In this document: piece after piece, positions 52,710 through 61,376 of the stretch | Layout: each line of letters starts with the position of its first letter | Position numbering within the stretch: the first letter of the stretch is position 1 | Origin: Ancylomarina sp048268005 | Lineage (GTDB): Bacteria > Bacteroidota > Bacteroidia > Bacteroidales > Marinifilaceae | Assembly (NCBI GenBank): GCA_048268005.1 | Contig: JBLWWJ010000002.1 | Location: 310,001 to 374,000 of the forward strand | Direction: 5' to 3' | DNA length: 64,000 nucleotides | Translations under genes and position numbers: made by a program | The notes under the pieces: generated by a model | The model's database searches: none | Told to the model about the DNA's origin: nothing | What the model saw: the letters and a program-made list of their open reading frames with translations, nothing else

Positions 52710-55151
52710 TTAGTTTTTGTAAATAGGAGGTAGTTTATCAGGCTCACTTTCCCTCATAATATCGTAAATAATTTCGAAGACATCTTCTGCATTTGGATTG
52801 GAAAAATAATCCCCATCTGTACCATAGGCAGGACGATGATCTTTTGCTGTTATTGTGCGTGGTTCAGCATCTAAATGGAAATACGCCTTTTGTTCTTCAA
52901 GAACTTTTTGCATCATAAAGGCAGTTGCACCTCCCGGAACATCTTCATCAAAGAATATCACACGATTGGTTTTTTTCACAGATTCTACGATCATGTGATT
53001 AACATCGAATGGTAAAAGCGTTTGCACATCAATAAGTTCAACTGAAATTCCAAATTCCTTAAGTTGTTTTACTGCATCCTCGGCAATTTTTACGCAAGAT
53101 CCGTAAGTTACTAGAGTGATATCTGTACCTTCTTCTAATATTTCTGGTATTCCAAGCGGTGTTTTGAACTCTGCAAGGTTATCAGGCATCTTTTCCTTTA
53201 GTCGGTAACCATTTAGGGGTTCGATTACTAAAGCTGGCTCATCCGCTTCAAGAAGTGTGTTATATAAACCCGCTGCCTTAGTCATATTACGTGGAACACA
53301 AACATGAATACCTCGAATTGAATTGATGACCATACTTAGAGGCGAACCTGAATGCCAAATCCCCTCGAGACGGTGTCCTCGGGTACGAATAATAACGGGA
53401 GCTTTTTGTCCACCCTTTGTTCTGTATTGCAGAGTAGCCAGATCATCACTCATGGTTTGTAGAGCATATAAAAGGTAATCGAAATATTGAATTTCTGCAA
53501 TTGGTCTTAATCCACGCATGGCTAGACCGATGCCCTGACCTAGAATTGTGGCTTCACGAATTCCCGTGTCAGCAACTCTTAAGTCACCATATTTTTCCTG
53601 CATACCTTCCAAACTTTGGTTGACACCTCCAATAAAACCAGTGTCTTCACCAAAAGTCAATAAGAGTGGATATTTACTGAAGAGTTGATCAAAATTGTCA
53701 CGAAGAATTTCTCGACCGTTTACAATTTTAGAAGTGTCAGAATAAACAGGTTTAACGGCGGGTATTTTAGATATCTGCTTGTCTGTTTCACTATACAGAT
53801 GTGAACTATAGCGTTCGTGATTTTCTTCGATGGTATCCTTTAGCCACTGCTGAAGTTGCGATTTCAATGGTTTGAATGTCGCACATGAACTACAGATATG
53901 ACGTAATATCTTTTTTGCAGAACTAACATTATCTTTTCTAATGGGATGAATGATCTTTTTCAAGTCATTGACAATTGCATCGATACGTTCCGTTTTTTTA
54001 CAATTACATGCAGATGCTTTTACAAGTTCAACTAAATCATCACGTTCTGTTTTAATAGGGGTGATAAAGTTTTTCCAGGCTTGTTTTTTAGCCTCTTTTA
54101 CGATGTTGACACTTTCTTGTTCGATAGTTGATAATTGCTCTTCTGTGGCAAGTTCCATATCGAGAACCCATTCACGCATCTTTTTAATAGGATCATATTC
54201 AAGTTCCCATTTAAGGCGTTCTTCAGTCTTATAACGTTCGTGCGATCCTGAAGTTGAGTGACCTTGTGGTTGTGTCATTTCAACAACATGAAATAAAGTA
54301 GGAATATGATTTTCTCTACATTTTGCAACACCTTCGGTATACATTTTACAAAGTTCAGGATAGTCCCATCCTTTAGCTTTATAAATGTGATAACCATCAC
54401 CATTCTCGTCAATTTCGAAGCCTTTCAGAACTTCAGAAATATTTGATTTTGTTGTCTGGTATTTGTTAGGTACTGAAATTCCCCAGCCATCATCCCATAC
54501 ACTCATGGCCATAGGAACTTTTAGTACTCCTGCAGCATTTATAGTTTCCCAGAAATGACCTTCGGATGTACTTGAGTCACCAATTGTACCAAATGCAACC
54601 TCGTTACCTTTATCTGAAAAATCAGGGTAGTTGTGTAATTCTTTATTTTGTCTGAAAACTTTAGAAGCATATGCTAAACCTAGTAATCGAGGCATTTGTC
54701 CAGCTGTAGGTGAAATATCCGCAGAGGAATTTTTCTGCCCTGTTAGATTTTTCCAGGAACCATCGTCATTTAAACTTCTTGATGCGTAATGGTTGTTCAT
54801 TAAACGACCACCATTCCCTGGATTTTTGTCTAGTTGAGTTTCACCATATAATTGAGCAAAAAATTCTTCAGGAGTAAGCATGCCTGAAGCAAGCATAAAG
54901 GTTTGATCACGGTAATATCCAGATCTCCAATCGCCATTTTTGAAACTTTTGGCCATGGCAATTTGTGCAAGTTCTTTACCATCTCCAAATATTCCAAACT
55001 TTGCTTTTCCTGTTAGTACTTCTTTTCGTCCTAATAAACTTAGTTGACGACTTATATTTGCTATACGAAAGTCTTCCAGTACTTCATTCTTGAAGTCTTC
55101 AAAAGACATTTCTTTTTTTGTATTCTCCTTAAATATTTCTGACATACTCAC
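52710..55151 (-). CDS. 2-oxoacid dehydrogenase E1, fused alpha and beta subunits
   Basis: An 813-residue protein. The alpha part (about 1-370) has YYRDQTFMLASG near 79-90 and a TPP-type segment GDSSTSEGHFWETINAAG near 192-209. The beta part (about 480-813) has GEDTGFIGGVNQSLEG, DTGIREATILGQGIGLAMRG and IQYFDYLL. This is a branched-chain 2-oxoacid or pyruvate dehydrogenase E1 in one chain, common in Bacteroidota. The linker between them carries C382-x-C384 and C420-x2-C423, which could bind a metal. E2 and E3 are not in the window. Substrate (branched-chain 2-oxoacids versus pyruvate) not resolved. Confidence 0.85.
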   Translation of the reverse strand: MSMSEIFKENTKKEMSFEDFKNEVLEDFRIANISRQLSLLGRKEVLTGKAKFGIFGDGKELAQIAMAKSFKNGDWRSGYYRDQTFMLASGMLTPEEFFAQLYGETQLDKNPGNGGRLMNNHYASRSLNDDGSWKNLTGQKNSSADISPTAGQMPRLLGLAYASKVFRQNKELHNYPDFSDKGNEVAFGTIGDSSTSEGHFWETINAAGVLKVPMAMSVWDDGWGISVPNKYQTTKSNISEVLKGFEIDENGDGYHIYKAKGWDYPELCKMYTEGVAKCRENHIPTLFHVVEMTQPQGHSTSGSHERYKTEERLKWELEYDPIKKMREWVLDMELATEEQLSTIEQESVNIVKEAKKQAWKNFITPIKTERDDLVELVKASACNCKKTERIDAIVNDLKKIIHPIRKDNVSSAKKILRHICSSCATFKPLKSQLQQWLKDTIEENHERYSSHLYSETDKQISKIPAVKPVYSDTSKIVNGREILRDNFDQLFSKYPLLLTFGEDTGFIGGVNQSLEGMQEKYGDLRVADTGIREATILGQGIGLAMRGLRPIAEIQYFDYLLYALQTMSDDLATLQYRTKGGQKAPVIIRTRGHRLEGIWHSGSPLSMVINSIRGIHVCVPRNMTKAAGLYNTLLEADEPALVIEPLNGYRLKEKMPDNLAEFKTPLGIPEILEEGTDITLVTYGSCVKIAEDAVKQLKEFGISVELIDVQTLLPFDVNHMIVESVKKTNRVIFFDEDVPGGATAFMMQKVLEEQKAYFHLDAEPRTITAKDHRPAYGTDGDYFSNPNAEDVFEIIYDIMRESEPDKLPPIYKN

Positions 55152-55304
55152 AATTACTAATTATTAATAGTGGTAAAGGATGTAAACGTTTGCGTTTTTA
55201 CTACTGATTTATCATCCATTTTGTTAAGCCATACAAATTTAGGGAGATTTATTCTAAATAAGAAAGAAATAGAAGACTATTTAGGACTCCTTTGTCTTAA
55301 ATGA

Positions 55305-55335
55305 TTTGAAATGTGTTAGGGAAATGGTATTTTTG
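55305..55335 (+). promoter_or_regulatory. Promoter of the 81-residue membrane protein gene
   Basis: TTTG at 55305-55308, 19 bases, TATTTTTG at 55328-55335: a full match to the Bacteroidota promoter. The start codon follows 25 bases later. Confidence 0.7.
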
Positions 55336-55359
55336 TAACAAATATAAATATCTAGAGAA

Positions 55360-55605
55360 ATGGTTTTAAAGCTTATTTTAGTTAGTATTGTCCTTTTAGC
55401 ATTAGGATTCATTGGTTTTGCAATTTCGATTCTTGTCAAGAAAAACGGACAGTTCCCCGAAACTCATATTGGGAAAACGGATTTTCTGAAAAAGGAGGGA
55501 GTAACTTGTGCGACCTCTCAGGATAAGCTTGAACAAGCTAAAGCTTTTAAGAAAGGACAGTTTAGTAAAGAGACAATATTAGAGAAAGAACTGAGCAAAT
55601 TGTAA
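55360..55605 (+). CDS. Small single-pass membrane protein near apbE-nqr
   Basis: An 81-residue protein: one hydrophobic segment (about residues 4-26, VSIVLLALGFIGFAISILV), then KKNGQFPETHIG near 27-38, a KKEGVTCATSQDKLE segment with the only cysteine (C50), and a Lys/Glu-rich tail. A strong promoter precedes it and a terminator follows, so I accept it as a gene. I recall similar short proteins in other Bacteroidota, often next to nqr/apbE genes, but no function. Position and shape recall NqrM, the Fe-delivering maturation factor of Na+-NQR, which normally has four cysteines, so this is only a hypothesis. Confidence 0.75.
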   Translation: MVLKLILVSIVLLALGFIGFAISILVKKNGQFPETHIGKTDFLKKEGVTCATSQDKLEQAKAFKKGQFSKETILEKELSKL

Positions 55606-55693
55606 ATTTAGATTTATAGTTTTCAAAGAAATTCTTGAAAATGTTATCTGATTTTTATGACAAGTATCGTCAGATGAGGTTTTGATATTATAT

Positions 55694-55726
55694 AAAATGC
55701 CCACTTGATTTTAAGTGGGCATTTTT
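55694..55726. terminator. Bidirectional terminator between the small membrane protein and apbE
   Basis: AAAATGCCCACTT (55694-55706) pairs with AAGTGGGCATTTT (55713-55725), a perfect 13-bp stem, 6-base loop, with a T-run on the right. Confidence 0.9.
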
Positions 55727-55740
55727 ATTTGCTCTTTTTC

Positions 55741-56745
55741 CTATTTTAAAATCATTTGTTTGATTTTATCTGATGAATAGGTTTCGTATTTTCCATCCGC
55801 ATTTGTGTAAATAAAGTAGGCCTCAAGATCCGGATCGTTTTCTACTATAGTTTTGCTTTTTTCAAATCCTAATACCATAAATGCGGTTGCATAGGCATCA
55901 GCGGTCATACAATCTGGTGCAATAACGGATGCAGAAAGTAAGCTGTGTTGAACAGGATAACCTAGTTTAGGGTCTATTGTGTGAGCGTACTTCTTTCCAT
56001 TTTTAATATAGAATTGACGGTAATTACCCGATGTTGCCATGGCTCCATTGGGAAGGCTTAATATATCTTGAATTTCTCTGTTTTTAACTTCTGGATCGTC
56101 TATAGGTCGATCAATTCCAACTCGCCAAGAGCGATTTTTATTACTTAGGCCTTTCACCCTGATTTCACCACCGATTTCTACCATATAGTTAGAAACACCT
56201 TTACTCTCAAGAAAATCAGCAACAACATCAACGCCGTAGCCTTTCGCGATAGCACTTGGGTCAAACATGATTCTTGGATCTTCTTTCACAATTTTTTGAT
56301 TAACTAACTTCACCTTTCTAAAGCCAACAATTTGTAATAGACTGTCAACGGGTATATCTTCTGGTTCCAATTTGTTTTTAAAACCAAAACCCCAGGCATT
56401 AGCTAGTGGTGCAATCGTCATGTCAAATGCTCCGTTTGTTATTTCCGAAATCTCAAGGCTTCGATTAAATACGGTCTCAAAATAATGATCTAGAACAACG
56501 GTAGAGTCGTTGTTGTTGACACGTGAAATAATTGAATTGGGATTATAAGTTGAAAGTGAATGGTCAAATTCATTCATTTTAACTTTGATTTCTTCATGCA
56601 AATCACTTCCATTTGGGTTGTCATAAACGATATGATAGATCGTTCCCCAAATATATCCTTCGTTAAATTGATAGTCTTTTTTTGATGGTTGACAGGCAAA
56701 AAATAATAGTGAAACTAAAACGAGTAGATGAATTCTTTTAATCAT
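55741..56745 (-). CDS. apbE: FAD:protein FMN transferase (lipoprotein)
   Basis: A 334-residue ApbE-family protein. A lipobox (LLFFAC, Cys at residue 18) anchors it, as in many Bacteroidota. IWGTIYHI near 33-40, DPSAIAKGYGVDVVAD near 163-178, YMVEIGGEIRVKG near 187-199 and HTIDPKLGYPVQ near 254-265 are the FAD/Mg-binding motifs. It attaches FMN to a Thr of NqrB and NqrC in the periplasm. It lies just downstream of nqrF, with a terminator between them. The target Thr motifs are present in NqrB (T210) and NqrC (T209) here. Confidence 0.93.
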   Translation of the reverse strand: MIKRIHLLVLVSLLFFACQPSKKDYQFNEGYIWGTIYHIVYDNPNGSDLHEEIKVKMNEFDHSLSTYNPNSIISRVNNNDSTVVLDHYFETVFNRSLEISEITNGAFDMTIAPLANAWGFGFKNKLEPEDIPVDSLLQIVGFRKVKLVNQKIVKEDPRIMFDPSAIAKGYGVDVVADFLESKGVSNYMVEIGGEIRVKGLSNKNRSWRVGIDRPIDDPEVKNREIQDILSLPNGAMATSGNYRQFYIKNGKKYAHTIDPKLGYPVQHSLLSASVIAPDCMTADAYATAFMVLGFEKSKTIVENDPDLEAYFIYTNADGKYETYSSDKIKQMILK

Positions 56746-56815
56746 GACGAATGATGTTCAAAATAAAATTATAATAAGAGATTGTAAAGTTAAAATATTG
56801 ACTGGGCTTAAGCAT

Positions 56816-56845
56816 AAAAAAAGCCTCAGAAAATCCGAGGCTTTT
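56816..56845 (-). terminator. Terminator after nqrF
   Basis: AAAAGCCTC (56819-56827) pairs with GAGGCTTTT (56837-56845), loop 9 bases. On the minus strand the T-run from 56822-56816 follows. It ends the nqrABCDEF transcript before apbE. Confidence 0.85.
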
Positions 56846-56852
56846 GTAATAT

Positions 56853-58112
56853 TTATGATCCGAAATCATCAAATTCAACCATTTCGTCTGGTACACCCAA
56901 CTCATACAGCATGTTTGTAACTGCTGAATTCATCATTGGAGGTCCACATAGGTAGTATTCGATATCTTCTGGCTCATCGTGATTAGCTAGGTAGTTATCG
57001 TAAATAACCTGGTGAATAAATCCAGTCGGTCCTTCCCAGTTATCTTCTGGCTGAGGCTCAGAAAGAGCTAAGTGCCACTCGAAGTTAGGGAAATCAGCCG
57101 CAATAGCGTCAAACTGATCTGCATAGAATACCTCTTTTAAAGAACGAGCACCATACCAGAAAGTAGCCTTACGACCTGTTTTCACAGTGTGGAACAAGTG
57201 GAAGATGTGTGAACGCATTGGAGCCATACCAGCACCACCACCAATAAACATCATCTCGTTATTCGTCTCTTTGATGAAGAATTCACCATAAGGACCTGAA
57301 ACAGTCACCTTATCACCTGGCTTACGCGAGAAGATATATGACGAACAGATACCTGGGTTAACATTCATCCAACCACCGCTAACTCTATCGAAAGGAGGTG
57401 TTGCAATACGAATATTAAGCATTACAATATTTCCCTCGGCAGGGTGGTTAGCCATTGAGTAAGCACGGTATGTAGGCTCTGGGTTTTTCATTTTAAGATC
57501 AAACATCTTAAATTGTTCCCATTCGCCGCGATACTGCTCTTCAATATCCATATCCTTGAAGTCAACATCAACTTTAGGAACATCAATCTGAATGTATCCT
57601 CCCGATTTGAAATCAAGGATTTCACCCTCAGGTAGTTTTACAACGAATTCTTTAATAAAGGTTGCAACGTTGCCGTTTGATACAACTTCACAATCCCATT
57701 TTTGGATACCCAAAATTTCTTGAGGTATCGACATGCTCATGTCTTCTTTTACCTTTACCTGACAAGCTAAACGCCAATTATTCTGCGCTTCTTTACGAGT
57801 AAAGTAATCAACCTCAGTTGGAAGAATGCTACCTGCTCCGTCAAGAACTTGACATTTACACATTGCGCATGTTCCACCTCCACCACAAGCTGATGGTAAG
57901 AAGATTTTAGCATTACCTAAGGTTCCTAAAAGGGTATTACCTGGCTCTACAACCAATTGTTGATCACCATCATTAATATCAATCGTTACTTCTCCTGATG
58001 GAGTTAGTTTCTTCTTTGCAAATAAAAGTATAGAAACTAGAATCAGGATCACAAGTAAGAATACAGCAATACTTATGGAAATAACTGTTCCCTGTGTTGT
58101 TAATAATATCAT
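56853..58112 (-). CDS. nqrF: Na+-translocating NADH:quinone reductase subunit F
   Basis: A 419-residue subunit. One N-terminal membrane segment (about 8-31) precedes a [2Fe-2S] ferredoxin domain with C76, C82, C85 and C117 (CGGGGTCAMC), then a flavodoxin-reductase-like FAD domain (RAYSMANHP near 212-220) and an NADH domain (MMFIGGGAGMAPMRSHIFHLF near 282-302), ending EFDDFGS. It takes electrons from NADH and starts the NQR electron chain. Last gene of the operon. Confidence 0.97.
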   Translation of the reverse strand: MILLTTQGTVISISIAVFLLVILILVSILLFAKKKLTPSGEVTIDINDGDQQLVVEPGNTLLGTLGNAKIFLPSACGGGGTCAMCKCQVLDGAGSILPTEVDYFTRKEAQNNWRLACQVKVKEDMSMSIPQEILGIQKWDCEVVSNGNVATFIKEFVVKLPEGEILDFKSGGYIQIDVPKVDVDFKDMDIEEQYRGEWEQFKMFDLKMKNPEPTYRAYSMANHPAEGNIVMLNIRIATPPFDRVSGGWMNVNPGICSSYIFSRKPGDKVTVSGPYGEFFIKETNNEMMFIGGGAGMAPMRSHIFHLFHTVKTGRKATFWYGARSLKEVFYADQFDAIAADFPNFEWHLALSEPQPEDNWEGPTGFIHQVIYDNYLANHDEPEDIEYYLCGPPMMNSAVTNMLYELGVPDEMVEFDDFGS

Positions 58113-58163
58113 CTCTAGTTCGATTAATTTTTTAAAACTAAATTTTACTGTTTGTTTATCAGC

Positions 58164-58781
58164 TTAGAGTTTGATACCCATAAAGCTCATAAAAGCAATT
58201 CCCATTAATCCTGTTACAATAAATGTAATTCCAAGACCTCTTAGAGGAGCTGGAATATTAGAGTAACGAATTTTTTCGCGAATAGCCGCAATACCTACAA
58301 TTGCTAGTAACCAACCAATACCCGATCCAAGACCAAATGAGGTGGCTTCTGCCAAAGTTGAATAATCTCTCTCTTGCATAAAAAGAGATCCACCCAAAAT
58401 CGCACAGTTTACTGCAATAAGTGGTAAGAAAATACCTAGAGATGAGTAAAGTGCCGGAGCAAATTTCTCAACAACCATTTCAACCAATTGTACCATAGAA
58501 GCAATTACAGCAATAAACATGATGAAACTTAAGAAACTTAAGTCAACATCTGCCATTGAAGCATCGATCCACACTAGAGCACCTTCAGCCAAAATATATT
58601 TGTTTAGTAAGTAGTTCATAGGAACTGTAATTCCTAATACGAAAATTACAGCCAAACCTAGTCCCATAGAAGTTTTTACAGTTTTAGAAACTGCAAGGTA
58701 TGAACACATTCCAAAGAAGAATGCGAACACCATGTTGTCGATAAAAATCGACTTGATAAATATATTAATCAGATTTTCCAT
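58164..58781 (-). CDS. nqrE: Na+-translocating NADH:quinone reductase subunit E
   Basis: A 205-residue integral membrane protein with six helices. It starts INIFIKSIFIDNMVFAFFFG and has FFGMCSYLAVSK near 18-29 and GGSLFMQERDY near 121-131; its first Cys region pairs with NqrD to hold the membrane iron centre. Length and position are as in other nqr operons; the gap to nqrD is 20 bases. Confidence 0.97.
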   Translation of the reverse strand: MENLINIFIKSIFIDNMVFAFFFGMCSYLAVSKTVKTSMGLGLAVIFVLGITVPMNYLLNKYILAEGALVWIDASMADVDLSFLSFIMFIAVIASMVQLVEMVVEKFAPALYSSLGIFLPLIAVNCAILGGSLFMQERDYSTLAEATSFGLGSGIGWLLAIVGIAAIREKIRYSNIPAPLRGLGITFIVTGLMGIAFMSFMGIKL

Positions 58782-58801
58782 GTTTCGATTTATCTTTAAA
58801 A

Positions 58802-59443
58802 TTAGTTCTCAATTAGAGCTTTGTTACGAGATCTCTGTACCCAGATAATGATACCTACAACAACCAATGCCATTGGAGGAAGGATCATTAAACCGTTGTT
58901 TTCATATCCCATATCGTAAAATGCTTGAGGAATCACTTTGAAACCATAAACAGTTCCTGATCCTAATAGTTCACGGAAGAAAGCTACAATTACAAGAATA
59001 ACACCGTATCCTGCTGCATTACCAATTCCATCAAGGAAAGCTGGCCATGGGCGGTTACCTAAAGCAAAGGCTTCAAGACGTCCCATAATAATACAGTTTG
59101 TAATAATAAGACCTACGAATACCGAAAGTTGTTTACTTACATCGTAAGCAAAGGCTTTAAGAATTTGGTCTACAAGAATTACCAAGGCTGCAACTACTAC
59201 TAGCTGAACAATGATACGAATACGTGAAGGGATAGTATTTCTAAGTAATGAAATTATTACGTTAGCAAGGGCCAATACGGCCATAACTGAAATTGTTAGC
59301 ACGACAGCTGGCTCCAATTTTGCAGTTACTGCTAAGGCCGAACAAATACCCAGTACCTGAATGGTAATTGGGTTGTCGCTTCCAATTGGATTGGTAAGCA
59401 ACTTTCGGTTCTTAGCTGAGAATAATGGTTCTTTATCGCTCAT
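58802..59443 (-). CDS. nqrD: Na+-translocating NADH:quinone reductase subunit D
   Basis: A 213-residue membrane subunit. I use the ATG at 59443 (MSDKEPLFSAKNRKLL). An upstream in-frame ATG at 59479 would add 12 residues and overlap the end of nqrC. The later start gives a 7-base gap, an AAAAG sequence just upstream, and matches the family N-terminus. Six helices; homologous to NqrE, with VLGICSALAVTAKLEPA near 31-47 and the IITNCIIMGRLEAFALGN region near 112-129. Confidence 0.95.
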   Translation of the reverse strand: MSDKEPLFSAKNRKLLTNPIGSDNPITIQVLGICSALAVTAKLEPAVVLTISVMAVLALANVIISLLRNTIPSRIRIIVQLVVVAALVILVDQILKAFAYDVSKQLSVFVGLIITNCIIMGRLEAFALGNRPWPAFLDGIGNAAGYGVILVIVAFFRELLGSGTVYGFKVIPQAFYDMGYENNGLMILPPMALVVVGIIIWVQRSRNKALIEN

Positions 59444-59450
59444 CTTTTGC

Positions 59451-60155
59451 TTATTTTGAAGATTTAAAAAACTTTTCATAACTGCTAAGGTTATCCTGAA
59501 GCATAGCTTCTAAACCTTTTGAAGTAACAGTACCACCTGATACAGCATCAAATGCATGTGGATTAGTCGAAGCTGTTCCCTTTACTAATTTTAGTGAAGT
59601 AAACATACCAGCTTGATTAAAAATCTGTTTCCCAGTGAAAGGAGCAAGGAATTCTGCATTTGCAATTTCAGCACCTAAACCTGGTGTTTCACCTTGGTGA
59701 TCGAATGTAGCACCGTAAATTGTTTTACGGTCAGATTCCATTGAGATAAATCCCCAAATTGGACCCCACATTCCTTTACCACGAACAGGAATAATTAGTT
59801 TTTCGCCAATACCTTCTTTATTGAAAATAAAAACAGGAAGATTTCTTTCAGTAAGATCTTTCTTGTTTTCTTTTTTCAAATCTACTTTAAAAGTTTCGGC
59901 TTTATCATTTGATTTCACTTCGCCTTCAGAGTCTACGATAATTGCTTTTACGATGTATTTGTCGTAAAGCTCAACCGCATTTGCAGGAGTCGAAGCAACA
60001 TTCACAGCCTTTAGAATGTTTTGCTTTTTCTCAACTTCTTTATTCATGTTTTGACGTTCTTTCAATGACAGTGATGTGAAAGAAAGTACAGCCGCAACCA
60101 CAACTACCATAACGGCAGCATAAAGAAATGTATATGTATTGCTTTGAGTATTCAT
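59451..60155 (-). CDS. nqrC: Na+-translocating NADH:quinone reductase subunit C
   Basis: A 234-residue subunit with one N-terminal membrane helix (about 8-29) and a periplasmic FMN-binding domain. The flavinylation site is DAVSGGT with T209; the usual SGAT is SGGT here, a conservative change. It contains GKGMWGPIWGFISM near 126-139. FMN is attached by ApbE, encoded downstream of the operon. The gap to nqrB is 19 bases. Confidence 0.96.
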   Translation of the reverse strand: MNTQSNTYTFLYAAVMVVVVAAVLSFTSLSLKERQNMNKEVEKKQNILKAVNVASTPANAVELYDKYIVKAIIVDSEGEVKSNDKAETFKVDLKKENKKDLTERNLPVFIFNKEGIGEKLIIPVRGKGMWGPIWGFISMESDRKTIYGATFDHQGETPGLGAEIANAEFLAPFTGKQIFNQAGMFTSLKLVKGTASTNPHAFDAVSGGTVTSKGLEAMLQDNLSSYEKFFKSSK

Positions 60156-60174
60156 TTTCTAAACGTTTTTTAGA

Positions 60175-61353
60175 TTAAGCATTTACCTTAACACGTTTCA
60201 ATCTTCTCTTGATGTTACCCTGAACCACATAATGATCGATAAGTGGAGCAAAAGTATTCATCAATAGAATTGCTAACATCATAGCTTCTGGGAAACCTGC
60301 GTTCATTACACGAATCAATACCGCTAGGAAACCGATAAGGAAACCGTAGATGATTTTTCCGCGAGCGGTTTGAGCAGCAGATACAGGGTCAGTTGCCATA
60401 AATACAGCACCAAAAGCAAAACCACCTAAAATTAGGTGTTGCCATGCTGGAATCAACTCCATATAAGCATTAGCACCTACAAGGTTGAAAATAGCCCCCA
60501 TGGTGTAACCTCCAACAAATACAGAAGCCATAATCTTCCAGCTACCAATTCCTGAAGCGATTAAAATAACAGCTCCAATTAAAATAGCAATGGTTGAAGT
60601 TTCTCCAATTGATCCTGGGATTAAACCAACAAATTGGTTCCAAACATCAGATAGATGTTGCGTATAGATTGAAGTGGCAGTAGTACCTGAAGCATCAACT
60701 AAAGTAGCAGCGTGTGCTAGTGGAGTTGCTCCCGAGAAACTGTCTGCTTTTTCAGCGATCCAAACCACATCACCCGACATCTTAGATGGGTATGCGAAGA
60801 AGAAAAAGGCACGAGCTACAAGAGCTGGATTCCAAATATTCATACCAGTTCCACCAAATACCTCTTTACCGATAACAACAGCAAAGGCAGTAGAAACAGC
60901 TACCATCCAAAGTGGAGCTTCGATTGGCATAACAAGAGGAATCAGCATACCTGAAACCAGGAAGCCTTCGTTTACCTGGTGACCACGCATTTGAGCAAAG
61001 GCAAATTCAATTCCCAAACCAACAACGTAAGAAACAACGATGATTGGAAGGATTTTGATTAAACCAAAAATGCAAATATCCATAAACTCAGCTGTTTGGC
61101 CAAGAGAAAGGAAGTGTTGGTAACCTGTGTTATAGATTCCAAACAATAAAGAAGGAATTAAAGCTAATACAACAACCGACATGGTACGTTTCAAATCGAT
61201 AGCATCTTTAATATGCGTACCAGTGTGTGATGTTATATTAGGGACGTATAGGAAAGTCTCAAAAGCCTCAAATGAGGACTGCAACTTTGCAAACTTCCCA
61301 CCCTTTTGAAATAAGGGCTTCTTTTTATCAAGAAATTTTCTTAGTGCTTTCAT
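60175..61353 (-). CDS. nqrB: Na+-translocating NADH:quinone reductase subunit B
   Basis: A 392-residue membrane subunit with about ten helices. The covalent FMN site is SFSGATPLAH with T210. ILGGFAFGAVFMATDPVSAAQT (about 308-329) is a conserved helix that contributes to the riboflavin/quinone region. It starts with a cytoplasmic extension (MKALRKFLDKKKPLFQKGGK). It forms the Na+ path with NqrD/E. Confidence 0.97.
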   Translation of the reverse strand: MKALRKFLDKKKPLFQKGGKFAKLQSSFEAFETFLYVPNITSHTGTHIKDAIDLKRTMSVVVLALIPSLLFGIYNTGYQHFLSLGQTAEFMDICIFGLIKILPIIVVSYVVGLGIEFAFAQMRGHQVNEGFLVSGMLIPLVMPIEAPLWMVAVSTAFAVVIGKEVFGGTGMNIWNPALVARAFFFFAYPSKMSGDVVWIAEKADSFSGATPLAHAATLVDASGTTATSIYTQHLSDVWNQFVGLIPGSIGETSTIAILIGAVILIASGIGSWKIMASVFVGGYTMGAIFNLVGANAYMELIPAWQHLILGGFAFGAVFMATDPVSAAQTARGKIIYGFLIGFLAVLIRVMNAGFPEAMMLAILLMNTFAPLIDHYVVQGNIKRRLKRVKVNA

Positions 61354-61376
61354 TATAAATAGTTTTCCGTTTATTC

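Noticed and set aside
59444..59479. Upstream ATG for nqrD
   Set aside because: It would overlap the nqrC end and add 12 residues not typical of NqrD; the ATG at 59443 fits the family start.
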